Notes: generated by a model not told the origin, from the letters alone. Shown: positions 9,807-19,248, counted from the first letter of the stretch. The stretch is DNA of 64,000 nt from Pedobacter frigiditerrae (GCF_004331645.1 NZ_SJSK01000001.1:1240001-1304000), one strand, 5' to 3'. Numbers and translations: made by a program.

Positions 9807-10865
9807 ATGAGATTTTTAGTTGGATGTTATACAAGTGAAACGGATAACAATGGCCTGCACTTATTAGAACTAGATGGGCAGAATAATAGCATCAATTCAA
9901 TAACAAGCCATGTTGTGGCTAATCCTTCTTATTTAACTTTTTCATCAGACGGATCGGTTATTTATACGGTTAACGAAAGCCATACACCCTCAGATAAGGT
10001 AACTGCGATTTCCTTTGACCGTAAAACGCAAAAACTAGAAACAATTAACGAAATTGACATTTGCGGAGCCGACCCATGTTTCATCAGCACCGATAGTAAG
10101 GGTAAATACTTATTTACTGCTAATTATAGTGATGGTACCTTAAGTTGTGTTAGCCTGCATGCAGATGGTTCATTAGCAAACCTAGTTCAGGTAATCAAAC
10201 ATCCAACTGATCCATCAGACGAGCTACACCCAAATACGCACATGCATGCCGCATTGCTGTCACCAGATAAGCAATTCTTATTGGTAACCAATTTAGGTTT
10301 GGATACCCTTAGCCTTTATAACTATCAACCAGATAACCATAAAGAGCCCCTAAAGGAAATACCTGAGCAAGTTTATCAATTCCCAATTGGCACTGGCCCT
10401 AGGCACCTATTGTTTAGCAGCAATGGTAAATTTGCATACGTAGTAGGTGAATTAGATGGAAGCGTACACGTTTTAGCTTGGGATAATGGCGTTTTGTCTT
10501 TTGTACAAAAAGCTATGCTAATGCCATCAGATTTTAATGGCAAGAATAGTGCCGCCGACATCCATTTTGGTGCTGATGGGAGATTTATATACCTATCGAA
10601 TAGGGGAGATGCCAACCAGTTGATCAGTTTTGCAGTCAATCAGGAAACAGGTGAGCTAACGCTACTTCAAAGAACAGCCACCCTTGGTAATGGTCCCCGC
10701 AATTTTGCTGTAGATCCTAGTGGCAACTATCTCTTGGTTGCGCATCAATATAGCAATGAGATCAGGTTGTTTAAAATTGATAAGATTACCGGAGGCTTAA
10801 TCGATACGGGCATTAGTCATGCGATTAACAACCCTGTGTTTGTAAGTTTCCTTAAAGATTTATAG
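9807..10865 (+). CDS. lactonase family protein (YbhE/6-phosphogluconolactonase-like seven-bladed propeller)
   Basis: A 352-aa protein with the repeated beta-propeller pattern of the PF10282 lactonase family. Examples are PSYLTFSSDGSVIYTVNE, PCFISTDSKGKYLFTANY, PRHLLFSSNGKFAYVVGE and PRNFAVDPSGNYLLVAHQ; HPNTHMHAALLSPD is the active-site-side motif. E. coli YbhE, in this family, hydrolyses 6-phosphogluconolactone. No signal peptide is visible, so a cytoplasmic role is likely. It is the last gene of the (+) operon, 19 nt after the WcaI-like gene. Its link to polysaccharide synthesis is unclear: it may be a passenger, or act on a sugar lactone. Confidence 0.85.
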   Translation: MRFLVGCYTSETDNNGLHLLELDGQNNSINSITSHVVANPSYLTFSSDGSVIYTVNESHTPSDKVTAISFDRKTQKLETINEIDICGADPCFISTDSKGKYLFTANYSDGTLSCVSLHADGSLANLVQVIKHPTDPSDELHPNTHMHAALLSPDKQFLLVTNLGLDTLSLYNYQPDNHKEPLKEIPEQVYQFPIGTGPRHLLFSSNGKFAYVVGELDGSVHVLAWDNGVLSFVQKAMLMPSDFNGKNSAADIHFGADGRFIYLSNRGDANQLISFAVNQETGELTLLQRTATLGNGPRNFAVDPSGNYLLVAHQYSNEIRLFKIDKITGGLIDTGISHAINNPVFVSFLKDL

Positions 10866-10940
10866 AATAAAAATCTACTAGTTGACTTTAACTCCCTAGC
10901 CTTAAGCGCTGATGCACGAACGTCAGATATAAATGCAGTA

Positions 10941-10977
10941 AAAATATTCTGCATGTACCACTGTACACGCAGAATAT
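10941..10977 (-). terminator. hairpin terminator between convergent genes
   Basis: Inverted repeat with arms atattctgc (10944-10952) and gcagaatat (10969-10977). An inner tgta/taca pair extends the stem past one mismatch, with a loop of about 6 nt. Read on the minus strand the stem is followed directly by a run of T, as expected for an intrinsic terminator of the beta-helix gene, whose stop is at 10979-10981. It also lies 80-110 nt downstream of the (+) lactonase gene, so it may serve both directions. Confidence 0.6.
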
Positions 10978-10978
10978 A

Positions 10979-13900
10979 TTAAGCCAATATTGCGGAAGAT
11001 TGTTCAGTCCATACATCAGCAGTTTGTCTTTCATACCTTTTTCCAACATTATAATAATTAACAACAGTTCCAATCGGATAATCCACAACTGGATAGTTAG
11101 TATTTAAAAAAGCTTTATCCACTGGGTCGGTTGTACTACTAACCCTAATTATGCGATTGGCCACCGGCAGCCAAACAGTTCCGTCAAAAAACCATAAAAA
11201 TTGGGTGTTGGTATCAAACACGAAAAGTCCATTTGTAGGTGCAACAATTGATTTTCTTTGTAGTGAAGTTAATCTTGTAAATGGAATTGTTCCTTTCGTA
11301 CTGGTACCAACTGTGAATATAGATGAGGGTTGATCAGAAATTGCCCCGATCAAAAATGCGCCTGTTTCACTAAAGCGCCCTCTTTCTAACCATGTTTGGC
11401 TATTAGTACCAGAAGTGGTTGGTTCTGGCGTGGAAAAAATGATTTTACTTGGTACTGCACTCCCTGTTCCTCTCCCCGAAGTTACATAAATGTCTCCTCC
11501 AACTTTATCAGAGATCCCAATTACACTTTCGGCACTAATTTGGCCAGCAACAGTCTCAGCAGTCTTATCCAAGCCCAATACAGCAATATTTCTAGGGGTT
11601 GTGTTTCTTGCAATAGAAAACACTTCGTAGTTTGCAATGGCGTCTCTAAAGGTTAAAAAACTTCTTACAGCGATTCCCCAAGTACCTATAAAGCCATCTG
11701 TTCTTTTTAACTGAAGTAAATCAGTACCACCCTTACCCCCTTCTATTACAGATGGGGTTGTACTACTACTATCGCCAACATCAAATAATGGCAGTCTACC
11801 ACCAATGGGAACAATTATACACAGCCATGAAGAGCCCGTAAATGTTGCTTCAATAATATCGCCAATATTTAGCTTCACGTTTCGGGTGTACCCCTTTAAA
11901 TTTGTTCCTTGGAAACCAACTGTCGTATTTACATCATTAGCTCGAATACTTATTTTTCTGCCTACTATGCCATTGGTAAAATTAGCCAAGGTAATTGCAG
12001 TTGTATTATTGGTCAAATACTTATTGGCACCAACCACCAATTTGGGTGCGGCAACGTTTGGTGTAAGCTCAATTTCATTTATACTTCTTGATCGGTAGCC
12101 AGCAATTTTAGCATTACTTTCTCCTTTAATAATCACGTCATCTGCAATCACAACATCACCATGGTACCTGTTAAAGTTAAGACCATCTACCATCTGTGGT
12201 ATACCTTCGATATCACATTTCACAATTTGAAAAGGTACGTTTGCATACAGTTGCGTCAGCTGGTCTGTGAGATAATATTTGCTCAGATCTGCGTAATCAG
12301 CATTAAGCACCTGCGCATTTTCTGTACCAACTTTAAGCCAATAGTGGCCATCAATTTCATCCGGAAAGTTTGTGCCCGTACCTATTAGTCTAGATAATTT
12401 AGCACCTGGGGCTACTGGTACATCTTCAGTGCTCAATGTGCCTGTACCATTTACAAATGGCGTAGCTAATGCTCCAGCAATTGCACTCCCATCGCCTAAA
12501 GTTAAGGGTTTAATATTAATTCGATCCCTCGTATCTGGGTCAACATTAATACATTGAACAATCAAATCAGGGCTACTTGCTCCCGTAATAATGTTCTTTA
12601 TTTTAAATTTTTGATTGTAGGCAATCCGATCACCATTGTTTGCAATAATTACTTCTTTTAGCTGATCCACCGTAGTAATCGCTGGCGAAAAGCTGCAAAC
12701 ACTATTCATTGCAAAATTTTGATCATCAAAGATTTGTCCGCCCTTGATATAAATATCGCCTTGGTCTTCTGCTATTGCGAACTCGCTGGCTAAAGGTATA
12801 GTAGTAAATGTACCCTCAATGGTGTAAACGGTAGCCGTATGGCTTATAATTTTTCTGAGGTCGCCTACTGATGGCCCATTAGATATAAATATATGATATC
12901 CTTTGTATTGGTTGGCCGTTACTGCTATTGGCGCCGTAATGGTATTAGTTGTAGCAGCGGTAGAACTTGCAAAAATTTGCAGTGTAACATTGGTAAGTCC
13001 AGTTTTACAGTTCCTAATTTCTGGGTTTACTAACTGTACGTTTCTACCGCCCCAAAATGCAAAACCAATTGTACATTGCTCTGCCTTACAGTCAATAAAA
13101 CGATTATTAACAATTTTTTCGTCAATTCTGCTGTTCCAGTAATGTGTAGCAACACCACCTTGCAAACTCTGAATTCGCCAACCGAATGTATTTCCTATTG
13201 CGGCACAATTCCTAAAGATGTTATTGTTGCCAGCAACCCTAAACGAAGCGTATGCGCCTACAACGGTAAAATTATCAAAGGTATTGTTATTTGCCAGTCC
13301 CCGGTCTCTGTTTTGCACATACAGGTATTTAGGGTCTGTAAAAGCGCCGCTAATCCCCGTTTCTAAAATATGCATCCCTACGCTGGTCGATACATCATTG
13401 GGTATTGCAGTGGCATCAATATACCAGTTGTTAAAGATGCAAAAACAGCTCCCCTGCACTTCCAGGCCACAACCCAGATTCCAATCTTTAATTTGTACAT
13501 TGCTGATAATGTTTCCGTAGCCTCCATCTTCTGCGATGGGTAGCCCAGTTAGATCAGATGAAAATCCAGAAAATATGGCCGAATTTATCTTGCAAAAGCT
13601 ATTTCCGCCCATTGTAATTCCCGTTATTGCGTAAGAGGGCGCAGCGCTTGTTGAATGCACATCAAAGACATTATAAGAGTTGATTTCTATATTGTTACAA
13701 TAAAACAGATCAAGGCAATGTTGATAGATTGAATTAAAAACCATATTCGCATTTCTGCTGATATAAGTTCCAATAAAACCGTCAGAACACCGCAACAATA
13801 GAGCGCCACGGCCCATCCCAATTTCCGTAAGTTGATCAATTCTGAAATTACTCTTCTCAATACCTCTAGCGGTAAGATTAAAGGTGTTTTTAATGATAAT

Positions 13901-14428
13901 GTGGTCTGCTACCAGTCCATTGCCAATCTCTAGTCCTATGTATTCCCTATTGTTATTTGGCCTTACAAGTTCCAAATTATTTCCGTCAATGGTAAGCTCG
14001 CCATTAATCTTAACATTATCGCCTAAGGTAAGTAGTACATTTCCCGTGGTAGTGCTTAAAGCCCTTTGGATAAGTTTAAAATTCGAACATCTTAGTACCT
14101 TATGATCTGGCACCACCAAATCATTTACCTTAAAAGCGCCTCTTAAAGAAATGTTGGGATAATAATCGCAATCCAAAATTGCTTGAAGGATTTCGGTATA
14201 ATCCTCATCTAAGTCGTCGGGTATTGCACCAAACCATTCAGGATTAACAAACCCATCTTCAAAGTCTCGTTTTGCATATCCACCCCCAAACTCAGCTCGG
14301 TTGTGAAACCAGATGGCATCATCTACTATTACTCCTGCTGGCAGTGCAGGATAAATTGTCGCATTAAAGGGCACACCTGTAAATCGATCATAGTTATTAA
14401 CTATTTTTCCGTTAGTTAGTATTGCCAT
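10979..14428 (-). CDS. tail-spike-like right-handed beta-helix protein without signal peptide
   Basis: A 1149-aa protein. Residues 61-86 (NPEWFGAIPDD... then ILQAILD) match the entry motif of pectate-lyase-3/tail-spike beta-helices, where WFGA-x-DG-x-TDD-x-AIQ is usual. About residues 100-500 are short Ile/Val/Asn/Gly-rich strands such as NNIEINSYN and NNTFDNFTV, the pattern of right-handed parallel beta-helix coils. Later come strand-rich domains and, at ~1051-1090, a LTSLQRKSI...GLFVFDTNT...FFDGTVW segment that I associate with phage or adhesin fibre tips. There is no signal peptide, lipobox or T9SS C-terminal domain. It is encoded 2 nt after the 67-aa ORF stop and next to the polysaccharide operon. 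A glycan-binding or glycan-degrading spike is the best guess. No catalytic residues can be named. Confidence 0.8.
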   Translation of the reverse strand: MAILTNGKIVNNYDRFTGVPFNATIYPALPAGVIVDDAIWFHNRAEFGGGYAKRDFEDGFVNPEWFGAIPDDLDEDYTEILQAILDCDYYPNISLRGAFKVNDLVVPDHKVLRCSNFKLIQRALSTTTGNVLLTLGDNVKINGELTIDGNNLELVRPNNNREYIGLEIGNGLVADHIIIKNTFNLTARGIEKSNFRIDQLTEIGMGRGALLLRCSDGFIGTYISRNANMVFNSIYQHCLDLFYCNNIEINSYNVFDVHSTSAAPSYAITGITMGGNSFCKINSAIFSGFSSDLTGLPIAEDGGYGNIISNVQIKDWNLGCGLEVQGSCFCIFNNWYIDATAIPNDVSTSVGMHILETGISGAFTDPKYLYVQNRDRGLANNNTFDNFTVVGAYASFRVAGNNNIFRNCAAIGNTFGWRIQSLQGGVATHYWNSRIDEKIVNNRFIDCKAEQCTIGFAFWGGRNVQLVNPEIRNCKTGLTNVTLQIFASSTAATTNTITAPIAVTANQYKGYHIFISNGPSVGDLRKIISHTATVYTIEGTFTTIPLASEFAIAEDQGDIYIKGGQIFDDQNFAMNSVCSFSPAITTVDQLKEVIIANNGDRIAYNQKFKIKNIITGASSPDLIVQCINVDPDTRDRINIKPLTLGDGSAIAGALATPFVNGTGTLSTEDVPVAPGAKLSRLIGTGTNFPDEIDGHYWLKVGTENAQVLNADYADLSKYYLTDQLTQLYANVPFQIVKCDIEGIPQMVDGLNFNRYHGDVVIADDVIIKGESNAKIAGYRSRSINEIELTPNVAAPKLVVGANKYLTNNTTAITLANFTNGIVGRKISIRANDVNTTVGFQGTNLKGYTRNVKLNIGDIIEATFTGSSWLCIIVPIGGRLPLFDVGDSSSTTPSVIEGGKGGTDLLQLKRTDGFIGTWGIAVRSFLTFRDAIANYEVFSIARNTTPRNIAVLGLDKTAETVAGQISAESVIGISDKVGGDIYVTSGRGTGSAVPSKIIFSTPEPTTSGTNSQTWLERGRFSETGAFLIGAISDQPSSIFTVGTSTKGTIPFTRLTSLQRKSIVAPTNGLFVFDTNTQFLWFFDGTVWLPVANRIIRVSSTTDPVDKAFLNTNYPVVDYPIGTVVNYYNVGKRYERQTADVWTEQSSAILA

Positions 14429-14430
14429 CC

Positions 14431-14634
14431 CTAACTAATTAAAAATGATACATCACTTGATGTTGGCGTTACCAGTGCAATTACCGCAGGCACATCTGTC
14501 AATTCTCTAATTAAACCATCGGTGTCTTTAAATTTTACTTCATTTGTTGACGTGAGTGCGATCGATCCGTCAGAGTCACCTGTAAAGTCATCCTTAATTG
14601 GAAGGTTTAACTCCGGTAATGTGGTTGAGTCCAT
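14431..14634 (-). CDS. small acidic protein upstream of the spike-like gene
   Basis: A 67-aa ORF (ATG at 14634) whose TAG ends 2 nt before the ATG of the 1149-aa protein; that spacing strongly suggests a translational pair. The protein is acidic and rich in Thr/Ser/Asp (IKDDFTGDSDGSIAL, then VKFKDTDGLIREL) with a hydrophobic end (VIALVTPTSSDVSFLIS). There is no signal peptide or Cys. I do not recognise a family. Short proteins of this composition occur among phage virion accessory proteins, so it could be a partner, chaperone or attachment piece of the spike. That is inference. Confidence 0.6.
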   Translation of the reverse strand: MDSTTLPELNLPIKDDFTGDSDGSIALTSTNEVKFKDTDGLIRELTDVPAVIALVTPTSSDVSFLIS

Positions 14635-15116
14635 AGTTTGCTTTTTTAAATTTCCTAAATTTAGTTATCTCCTATTAAAAAGGAACGTAATGGACCATAA
14701 AAAAAACGTGATTAAATGTTAAATTCACTATCAGATTAAGCTAGAAAATTTGAAGAATAACAAGTAACGGAAAGTGCTTGACATAGAGATCAATCAAAAG
14801 TCTGACTAAAGATATTTGCCCTACTTTTAACGCAGAGAGCAAGGCCTTCAGAATCGAATTTAAAGGTGTGGAAAATGTAGCGTTCTTCCCTCAACATTTG
14901 GCATTGATCCGAATTCCGCTTGATCCAACATAGCTGCCCGTCAAGAGCGCAAATATTGCAAAACGCCATTAACCTATGATTGGTATTGTAGCGATACATA
15001 TAGCTTTTCGGACAAAGAGCTAATCTTTCTATGTGGTTCAAAGCCGTCTTGCCCATTTCGCCCATCAAGCCCATAGTTATCAGAACCGCCGTACTCAGCT
15101 CAACAGTCGAGAGTCG

Positions 15117-15144
15117 TCATGCTCAGCTTGACTGGGTATCTTAA
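15117..15144. repeat. 28-bp dispersed repeat, copy 1
   Basis: Contains tcatgctcagcttg and ends in tatcttaa. Copy 2 at 15234-15261 is in the same orientation with two differences. The core tcatgctcagctt also occurs inverted at about 19196-19208. Confidence 0.75.
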
Positions 15145-15233
15145 TGCAATTTAATCTTCGGTTGCCATTGCAGCGGTATATAACCTTTCTGACAAACCCT
15201 ATGTTTTCTACGTGCCTATGTGGTTAAACACCA

Positions 15234-15261
15234 TCATGCTCAGCTTGCCTGGGCATCTTAA
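15234..15261. repeat. 28-bp dispersed repeat, copy 2
   Basis: Second direct copy of the 15117-15144 repeat, two substitutions by eye. Immediately upstream (15206-15228) is a stretch containing gtgcctatgtggtt, another dispersed intergenic motif. Confidence 0.75.
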
Positions 15262-15395
15262 AGCAGCCAGCCTAAGCGATAACGCACCTCGTCAATCTTA
15301 TTTTAGTAACCTTATAAATGAAAATACCTTGGCTCGTAGTAACCAAGGTATCCATAAATTCATTTCAATAAAAATGCTAACGAGAATGTGGTTTT

Positions 15396-16475
15396 TTAGT
15401 TAAAACGATCACCAAAACTAATGCTCATTTCTTTAACCACTTCTTTAATTTCCTGTTCTTGTGCTTTTGGATAAATCAGCAAGGCATTTCCTTCATCAAC
15501 TACAATAAAGTTTTCTAGGCCTCTAATTACAGCAAGTTTATCTCCATTGATGTGGATAATGCTATTATTGGTATCCTTTACATTAATTTGTTGAGCCGCA
15601 ATCACATTATGCTCCTCATTTTTAGGCGCAGCATCATATAGCGATGCCCAAGTACCTAAATCAGACCAGCCAAATTCTGCAGGTATGGTATAAACATTAT
15701 CCGCCTGTTCCATGATTGCATAATCAATGGATATATTTGGTGAGTTAGGATAATGTGTGTCGATAAAGCCACGTTCCAATTCTGTGTTATAGTTAGCTAT
15801 GCCCTTATTGAATAAATCATGTATTTCTGCGGCATGTTTTTGTAGGGCGTTGATAATGGAGCCGACTTTCCAAATGAAAATTCCTGCATTCCAAACATAA
15901 TTCCCATCCTCCAAAAATATTTTTGCCTTATCCAAAGTGGGCTTCTCCGTAAATTGAGCTACTTTGTACACCCCCTCTACATTTTCACTTGCATACTTAA
16001 TATAGCCATAACCAGTGTCTGGGCGTATAGGGTTAATTCCTAAAGTTACCAATGCTTCGTTTTGCTCGGTATAAGCTAAGGCGATTTTGATCTTTTCAAT
16101 AAAAACATCTTCGTAAAGAATGAAATGATCAGAAGGAGCAACCACGATGTTAGCTTCTGGATTGAGTGCTTGTAATTTAAAAGAAGCATACGCAATACAT
16201 GGTGCTGTGTTGTTACGGCTAGGTTCACAAATCAATTGTGATGATGTGATGCCTTCTAATTGCTGTAAGATAATGTCTTCATATTGATTGTTGGTTACAA
16301 TGAAGATATTTTCTTTAGGGCATAGTTTAAGGAATCTTTCATAGGTTAGCTGTAATAAAGATTTTCCTATGCCTAAAATGTCCAAGAATTGTTTTGGGAA
16401 ATTGTTGCGGCTCTTAGGCCAGAATCGGCTGCCCACACCCCCGGCCATGATTAATACGTAATTGTTAGGGTTCAT
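15396..16475 (-). CDS. manC: mannose-1-phosphate guanylyltransferase
   Basis: Makes GDP-mannose from GTP and mannose-1-phosphate, the entry to GDP-fucose. The protein (359 aa from the ATG) has the pyrophosphorylase signature GGVGSRFWPKSRNNFPKQ at 12-29. APSDHF, EKP and VWNAGIF follow in the usual order. It is the short form, lacking the C-terminal cupin phosphomannose-isomerase domain found in bifunctional ManC/AlgA. I choose ATG at 16475, which overlaps the fcl stop as TAATG; a TTG 9 nt upstream is possible but unneeded. It is the last gene of gmd-fcl-manC. Confidence 0.95.
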   Translation of the reverse strand: MNPNNYVLIMAGGVGSRFWPKSRNNFPKQFLDILGIGKSLLQLTYERFLKLCPKENIFIVTNNQYEDIILQQLEGITSSQLICEPSRNNTAPCIAYASFKLQALNPEANIVVAPSDHFILYEDVFIEKIKIALAYTEQNEALVTLGINPIRPDTGYGYIKYASENVEGVYKVAQFTEKPTLDKAKIFLEDGNYVWNAGIFIWKVGSIINALQKHAAEIHDLFNKGIANYNTELERGFIDTHYPNSPNISIDYAIMEQADNVYTIPAEFGWSDLGTWASLYDAAPKNEEHNVIAAQQINVKDTNNSIIHINGDKLAVIRGLENFIVVDEGNALLIYPKAQEQEIKEVVKEMSISFGDRFN

Positions 16476-17407
16476 TAGTTCCAATTAAGGTTCTTAACTT
16501 CGTTATATACTTTAGTTATCCCTTCTTCGAGCGATATTTTTGCTTTCCAGCCCTTTGCATGAAGTTTGCCTACATCCATTAGTTTTCTAGGCGTGCCATC
16601 TGGTTTTGTGGTATCGGTTACAATTTCTCCTTCATAACCTACAACTTTAACCACTAATTGAGCAAGTTCTAAAATGGAAACATCTTCGCCAACGCCAATA
16701 TTTACCAGGCCTGGCTCATTGTAGGTTTGCATTAAGTAAAAACAAGCTTCTGCTAAATCATCAACATATAAAAATTCTCTTTTTGGTGTGCCTGTTCCCC
16801 AAATGGTTACGTTTGCGTCCTTATTGTTTTTAGCAGTAATTACCTTACGGATTAATGCGGGTAAAACATGGGAATTATTCAAATCGTAATTATCATTTGG
16901 CCCATACAAATTAGTTGGCATCACCGAAATGTAATTGCAGCCATATTGAGCACGATAAGCGTCGCACAATTTGATGCCTGCAATTTTGGCAATGGCATAG
17001 GGCTCATTGGTAGGCTCTAATTCGCCAGTTAATAAATAATCTTCCTTTAATGGTTGTGGGGCAAGTTTTGGATAAATACATGAAGACCCTAAGAACATCA
17101 GTTTGGTAACCTCATTTTGGTAGGCAGAATGAATTACATTGTTCTGGATCATTAAATTTTCATAAAGGAAATCTGCACGGTAGATATTGTTAGCCAATAT
17201 GCCACCCACTTTTGCAGCAGCTAGGAAAACATGACTTGGTTTTTCGGTAGTAAAAAAGTCGCTTACTGCTTTTTGATCCCTCAAATCTAGTTCTTTGGAA
17301 GAACGAGTTATAATGTTTTCAAAGCCTTCACTTTTCAGTTTTCTAACAATAGCAGAGCCAACCATTCCATTGTGCCCTGCTACATATATTTTGCTTGATT
17401 TGTCCAT
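16475..17407 (-). CDS. fcl: GDP-L-fucose synthase
   Basis: A 310-aa bifunctional 3,5-epimerase/4-reductase that converts GDP-4-keto-6-deoxy-mannose to GDP-L-fucose with NADPH. The dinucleotide loop is GHNGMVG (11-17). GSSC (107-110) carries the catalytic Ser and Cys, YAIAK (137-141) the Tyr/Lys pair, and [21 protein letters not shown] is typical of the family. Both junctions are TAATG overlaps, with gmd upstream and manC downstream, so the three genes are translated together. A second, diverged copy is at 26802. Confidence 0.96.
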   Translation of the reverse strand: MDKSSKIYVAGHNGMVGSAIVRKLKSEGFENIITRSSKELDLRDQKAVSDFFTTEKPSHVFLAAAKVGGILANNIYRADFLYENLMIQNNVIHSAYQNEVTKLMFLGSSCIYPKLAPQPLKEDYLLTGELEPTNEPYAIAKIAGIKLCDAYRAQYGCNYISVMPTNLYGPNDNYDLNNSHVLPALIRKVITAKNNKDANVTIWGTGTPKREFLYVDDLAEACFYLMQTYNEPGLVNIGVGEDVSILELAQLVVKVVGYEGEIVTDTTKPDGTPRKLMDVGKLHAKGWKAKISLEEGITKVYNEVKNLNWN

Positions 17408-18519
17408 TATTCGAACTGATTTTTAACGGCGTAACCAGCTTCTTTTAACATTCTCTCCTTTTGGAAAAGTTCTACATCTGCATTCATCATGTCGTTAACC
17501 AATCCAGCTAGGTCATATTTAGGCTTCCAATTTAACTTCTCTTTACATTTGGTTGGGTCGCCGATCAACAGGTCTACTTCAGTAGGGCGGAAATAACGAG
17601 CGTCAACGGCTACTACTTCTTTTCCAATTTCTACCTGAAATTCTGGTTTGCTGCATGCGGTTACATATCCTCTTTCTTCGGCACCTTCTCCTTTAAATTC
17701 GAGGCTAATTCCCACTTCTCCAAATGCCATCTTAATAAAATCACGTACGGTTGTGGTTACGCCAGTTGCGATTACAAAGTCCTCTGGTTTTTCTTGTTGT
17801 AAGATTAACCACATGGCTTCTACATAATCTTTGGCGTGGCCCCAATCTCTACGTGCATCTAGGTTCCCTAAATATAATTTATCTTGCATGCCTAATGCAA
17901 TCTTCGCTGTACCACGAGTAATTTTACGGGTAACGAAGGTTTCTCCACGGAGTGGACTTTCGTGATTGAATAGGATGCCATTACATGCGTATATGCCATA
18001 AGCTTCACGATAATTTACGGTAATCCAATAAGCATACATTTTAGCTACTGCATAAGGCGAACGAGGATAGAAAGGGGTGGTTTCGCTTTGAGGTACTGCT
18101 TGCACCAAGCCGTACAGTTCTGAGGTAGATGCTTGATATATCTTAGTTTTATTAACTAAACCTAAAATACGAATGGCTTCTAAAATCCTCAAAGTGCCAA
18201 TCCCATCAGCATTTGCGGTATATTCAGGCGTTTCGAAACTTACCTGTACATGGCTCATTGCACCCAAATTATAAATCTCATCTGGTTGTACCTGCTGGAT
18301 AATGCGGATAAGGTTTGTTGAATCACTTAAATCTCCATAGTGTAGTACAAACTTAACGTCGTTTTCATGAGGATCTTGATACAAATGATCGATACGGTCG
18401 GTATTGAATAACGAACTACGGCGTTTAATGCCATGTACTTCGTAACCTTTTTTTAATAATAGACTGGCTAAGTAAGAGCCGTCTTGACCTGTAATACCAG
18501 TGATGAGTGCTTTTTTCAT
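17407..18519 (-). CDS. gmd: GDP-mannose 4,6-dehydratase
   Basis: A 370-aa extended [12 protein letters not shown] (8-16) is the NADP loop, STSELYG (131-137) holds the catalytic Thr/Ser and Glu, and YAVAK (156-160) the Tyr/Lys pair; RGETFVTRK is a family hallmark. It removes water from GDP-mannose to give GDP-4-keto-6-deoxymannose, the substrate of fcl directly downstream. It is the first gene of the minus-strand operon; its promoter must lie within 18520-19000, where I could not find a clear TAnnTTTG. Confidence 0.97.
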   Translation of the reverse strand: MKKALITGITGQDGSYLASLLLKKGYEVHGIKRRSSLFNTDRIDHLYQDPHENDVKFVLHYGDLSDSTNLIRIIQQVQPDEIYNLGAMSHVQVSFETPEYTANADGIGTLRILEAIRILGLVNKTKIYQASTSELYGLVQAVPQSETTPFYPRSPYAVAKMYAYWITVNYREAYGIYACNGILFNHESPLRGETFVTRKITRGTAKIALGMQDKLYLGNLDARRDWGHAKDYVEAMWLILQQEKPEDFVIATGVTTTVRDFIKMAFGEVGISLEFKGEGAEERGYVTACSKPEFQVEIGKEVVAVDARYFRPTEVDLLIGDPTKCKEKLNWKPKYDLAGLVNDMMNADVELFQKERMLKEAGYAVKNQFE

Positions 18520-19007
18520 TGATTTTCGAAGTTTATCCTTAAAATTTTAATATGGGATGATTTAATTGCCTAATTAATTAACTAAAAGTTTATGATTAAT
18601 TAATATTTTAATTAAGTTGGCTGTTTTTTTAAATGTTTGCTGTAAAAATACAAATTTCTTGCGAAAATTTTTCTAATTATCTTGATTTAAGGTAGTGAAT
18701 AACAAACTCATGCCTTAAGATTTCATTTTTTTGTAAAAAATTCTTATATATATAACCAACAATTTATTTAAAAGAGTTTCTTTAAAAACAAAAATTGGAT
18801 TGAAAGCCTTAAATGGAATTCAGGTGCTTCAAAACTGATGGTCTCTTCTAATAGGTTTAGGTTGATGAGGATCGATCTTCGCAATTCTTGTTTTGATTCG
18901 GGAAGCTGAGGATGTTTATGAATTTGGATGGTTAGAGGTTGAGTTGTTGAAGGCGGTTAGGGTTTAGATGGTTAGGGGTTATAGGTTAGCAAGGAGAATT
19001 AACCCAG

Positions 19008-19077
19008 AGATCTATTAATAAGTTCTTATTACTTTAACTGTATTAATGAGCCATTCTGGGTTCTCCTGTCGTCGAGA
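19008..19077. repeat. 70-bp direct repeat, copy 1
   Basis: Starts agatctattaataag and ends ctcctgtcgtcgaga. Copy 2 lies 96 bp downstream. By eye 64 of 70 positions agree, and the last 30 differ only once. Both copies contain gagccattctgggttctcct. Confidence 0.85.
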
Positions 19078-19103
19078 TGATGGGAAGGGTGGGTTTGTCT
19101 AAC

Positions 19104-19173
19104 AGATCTATTAATAAGTTTTTATTGTTTTAATGGTATTAATGAGCCATTCTGGGTTCTCCTATCGTCGAGA
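19104..19173. repeat. 70-bp direct repeat, copy 2
   Basis: Second copy of the 19008-19077 unit in the same orientation, separated by a 26-bp spacer. Changes cluster in the middle (the ttattactttaactg part of copy 1), leaving the attaata/tattaat inverted words intact in both copies. Confidence 0.85.
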
Positions 19174-19248
19174 GGACGCACGAGGGGATGACGAGAAGCT
19201 GAGCATGATGAATCAAAATATTTGACTACACGAAAGAGCTACTGGCTT

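Larger units (their letters stand above)
14635..15395. other. 760-bp non-coding stretch with repeat fragments
   Basis: No convincing gene. The minus-strand ORF at 14790-15074 and the plus-strand ORF at 15212-15403 have repeat-derived, compositionally odd translations and no family signal. The region holds two near-identical 28-bp copies at 15117-15144 and 15234-15261 (26 of 28 match by eye) and pieces of a dispersed motif containing ctatgtggtt (15028-15037) and gcctatgtggtt (15214-15225), seen again near 51194-51253. It must also contain the promoter of the 14634 gene on the minus strand, which I could not place. Confidence 0.7.

Noticed and set aside
11151..14105. Plus-strand ORFs opposite the spike gene
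   Set aside because: Short, overlapping each other in different frames, no family signal; antisense shadows.
14790..15074. 94-aa minus-strand ORF (Cys-rich, MGLMGEMG start)
   Set aside because: It reads through dispersed repeat motifs (ctatgtgg, gcccatcaagccc), has no family signal, and lies in a region where all frames carry such words.
15212..15403. 63-aa plus-strand ORF
   Set aside because: It covers the second 28-bp repeat and overlaps the 3' end of manC; the composition is not protein-like.
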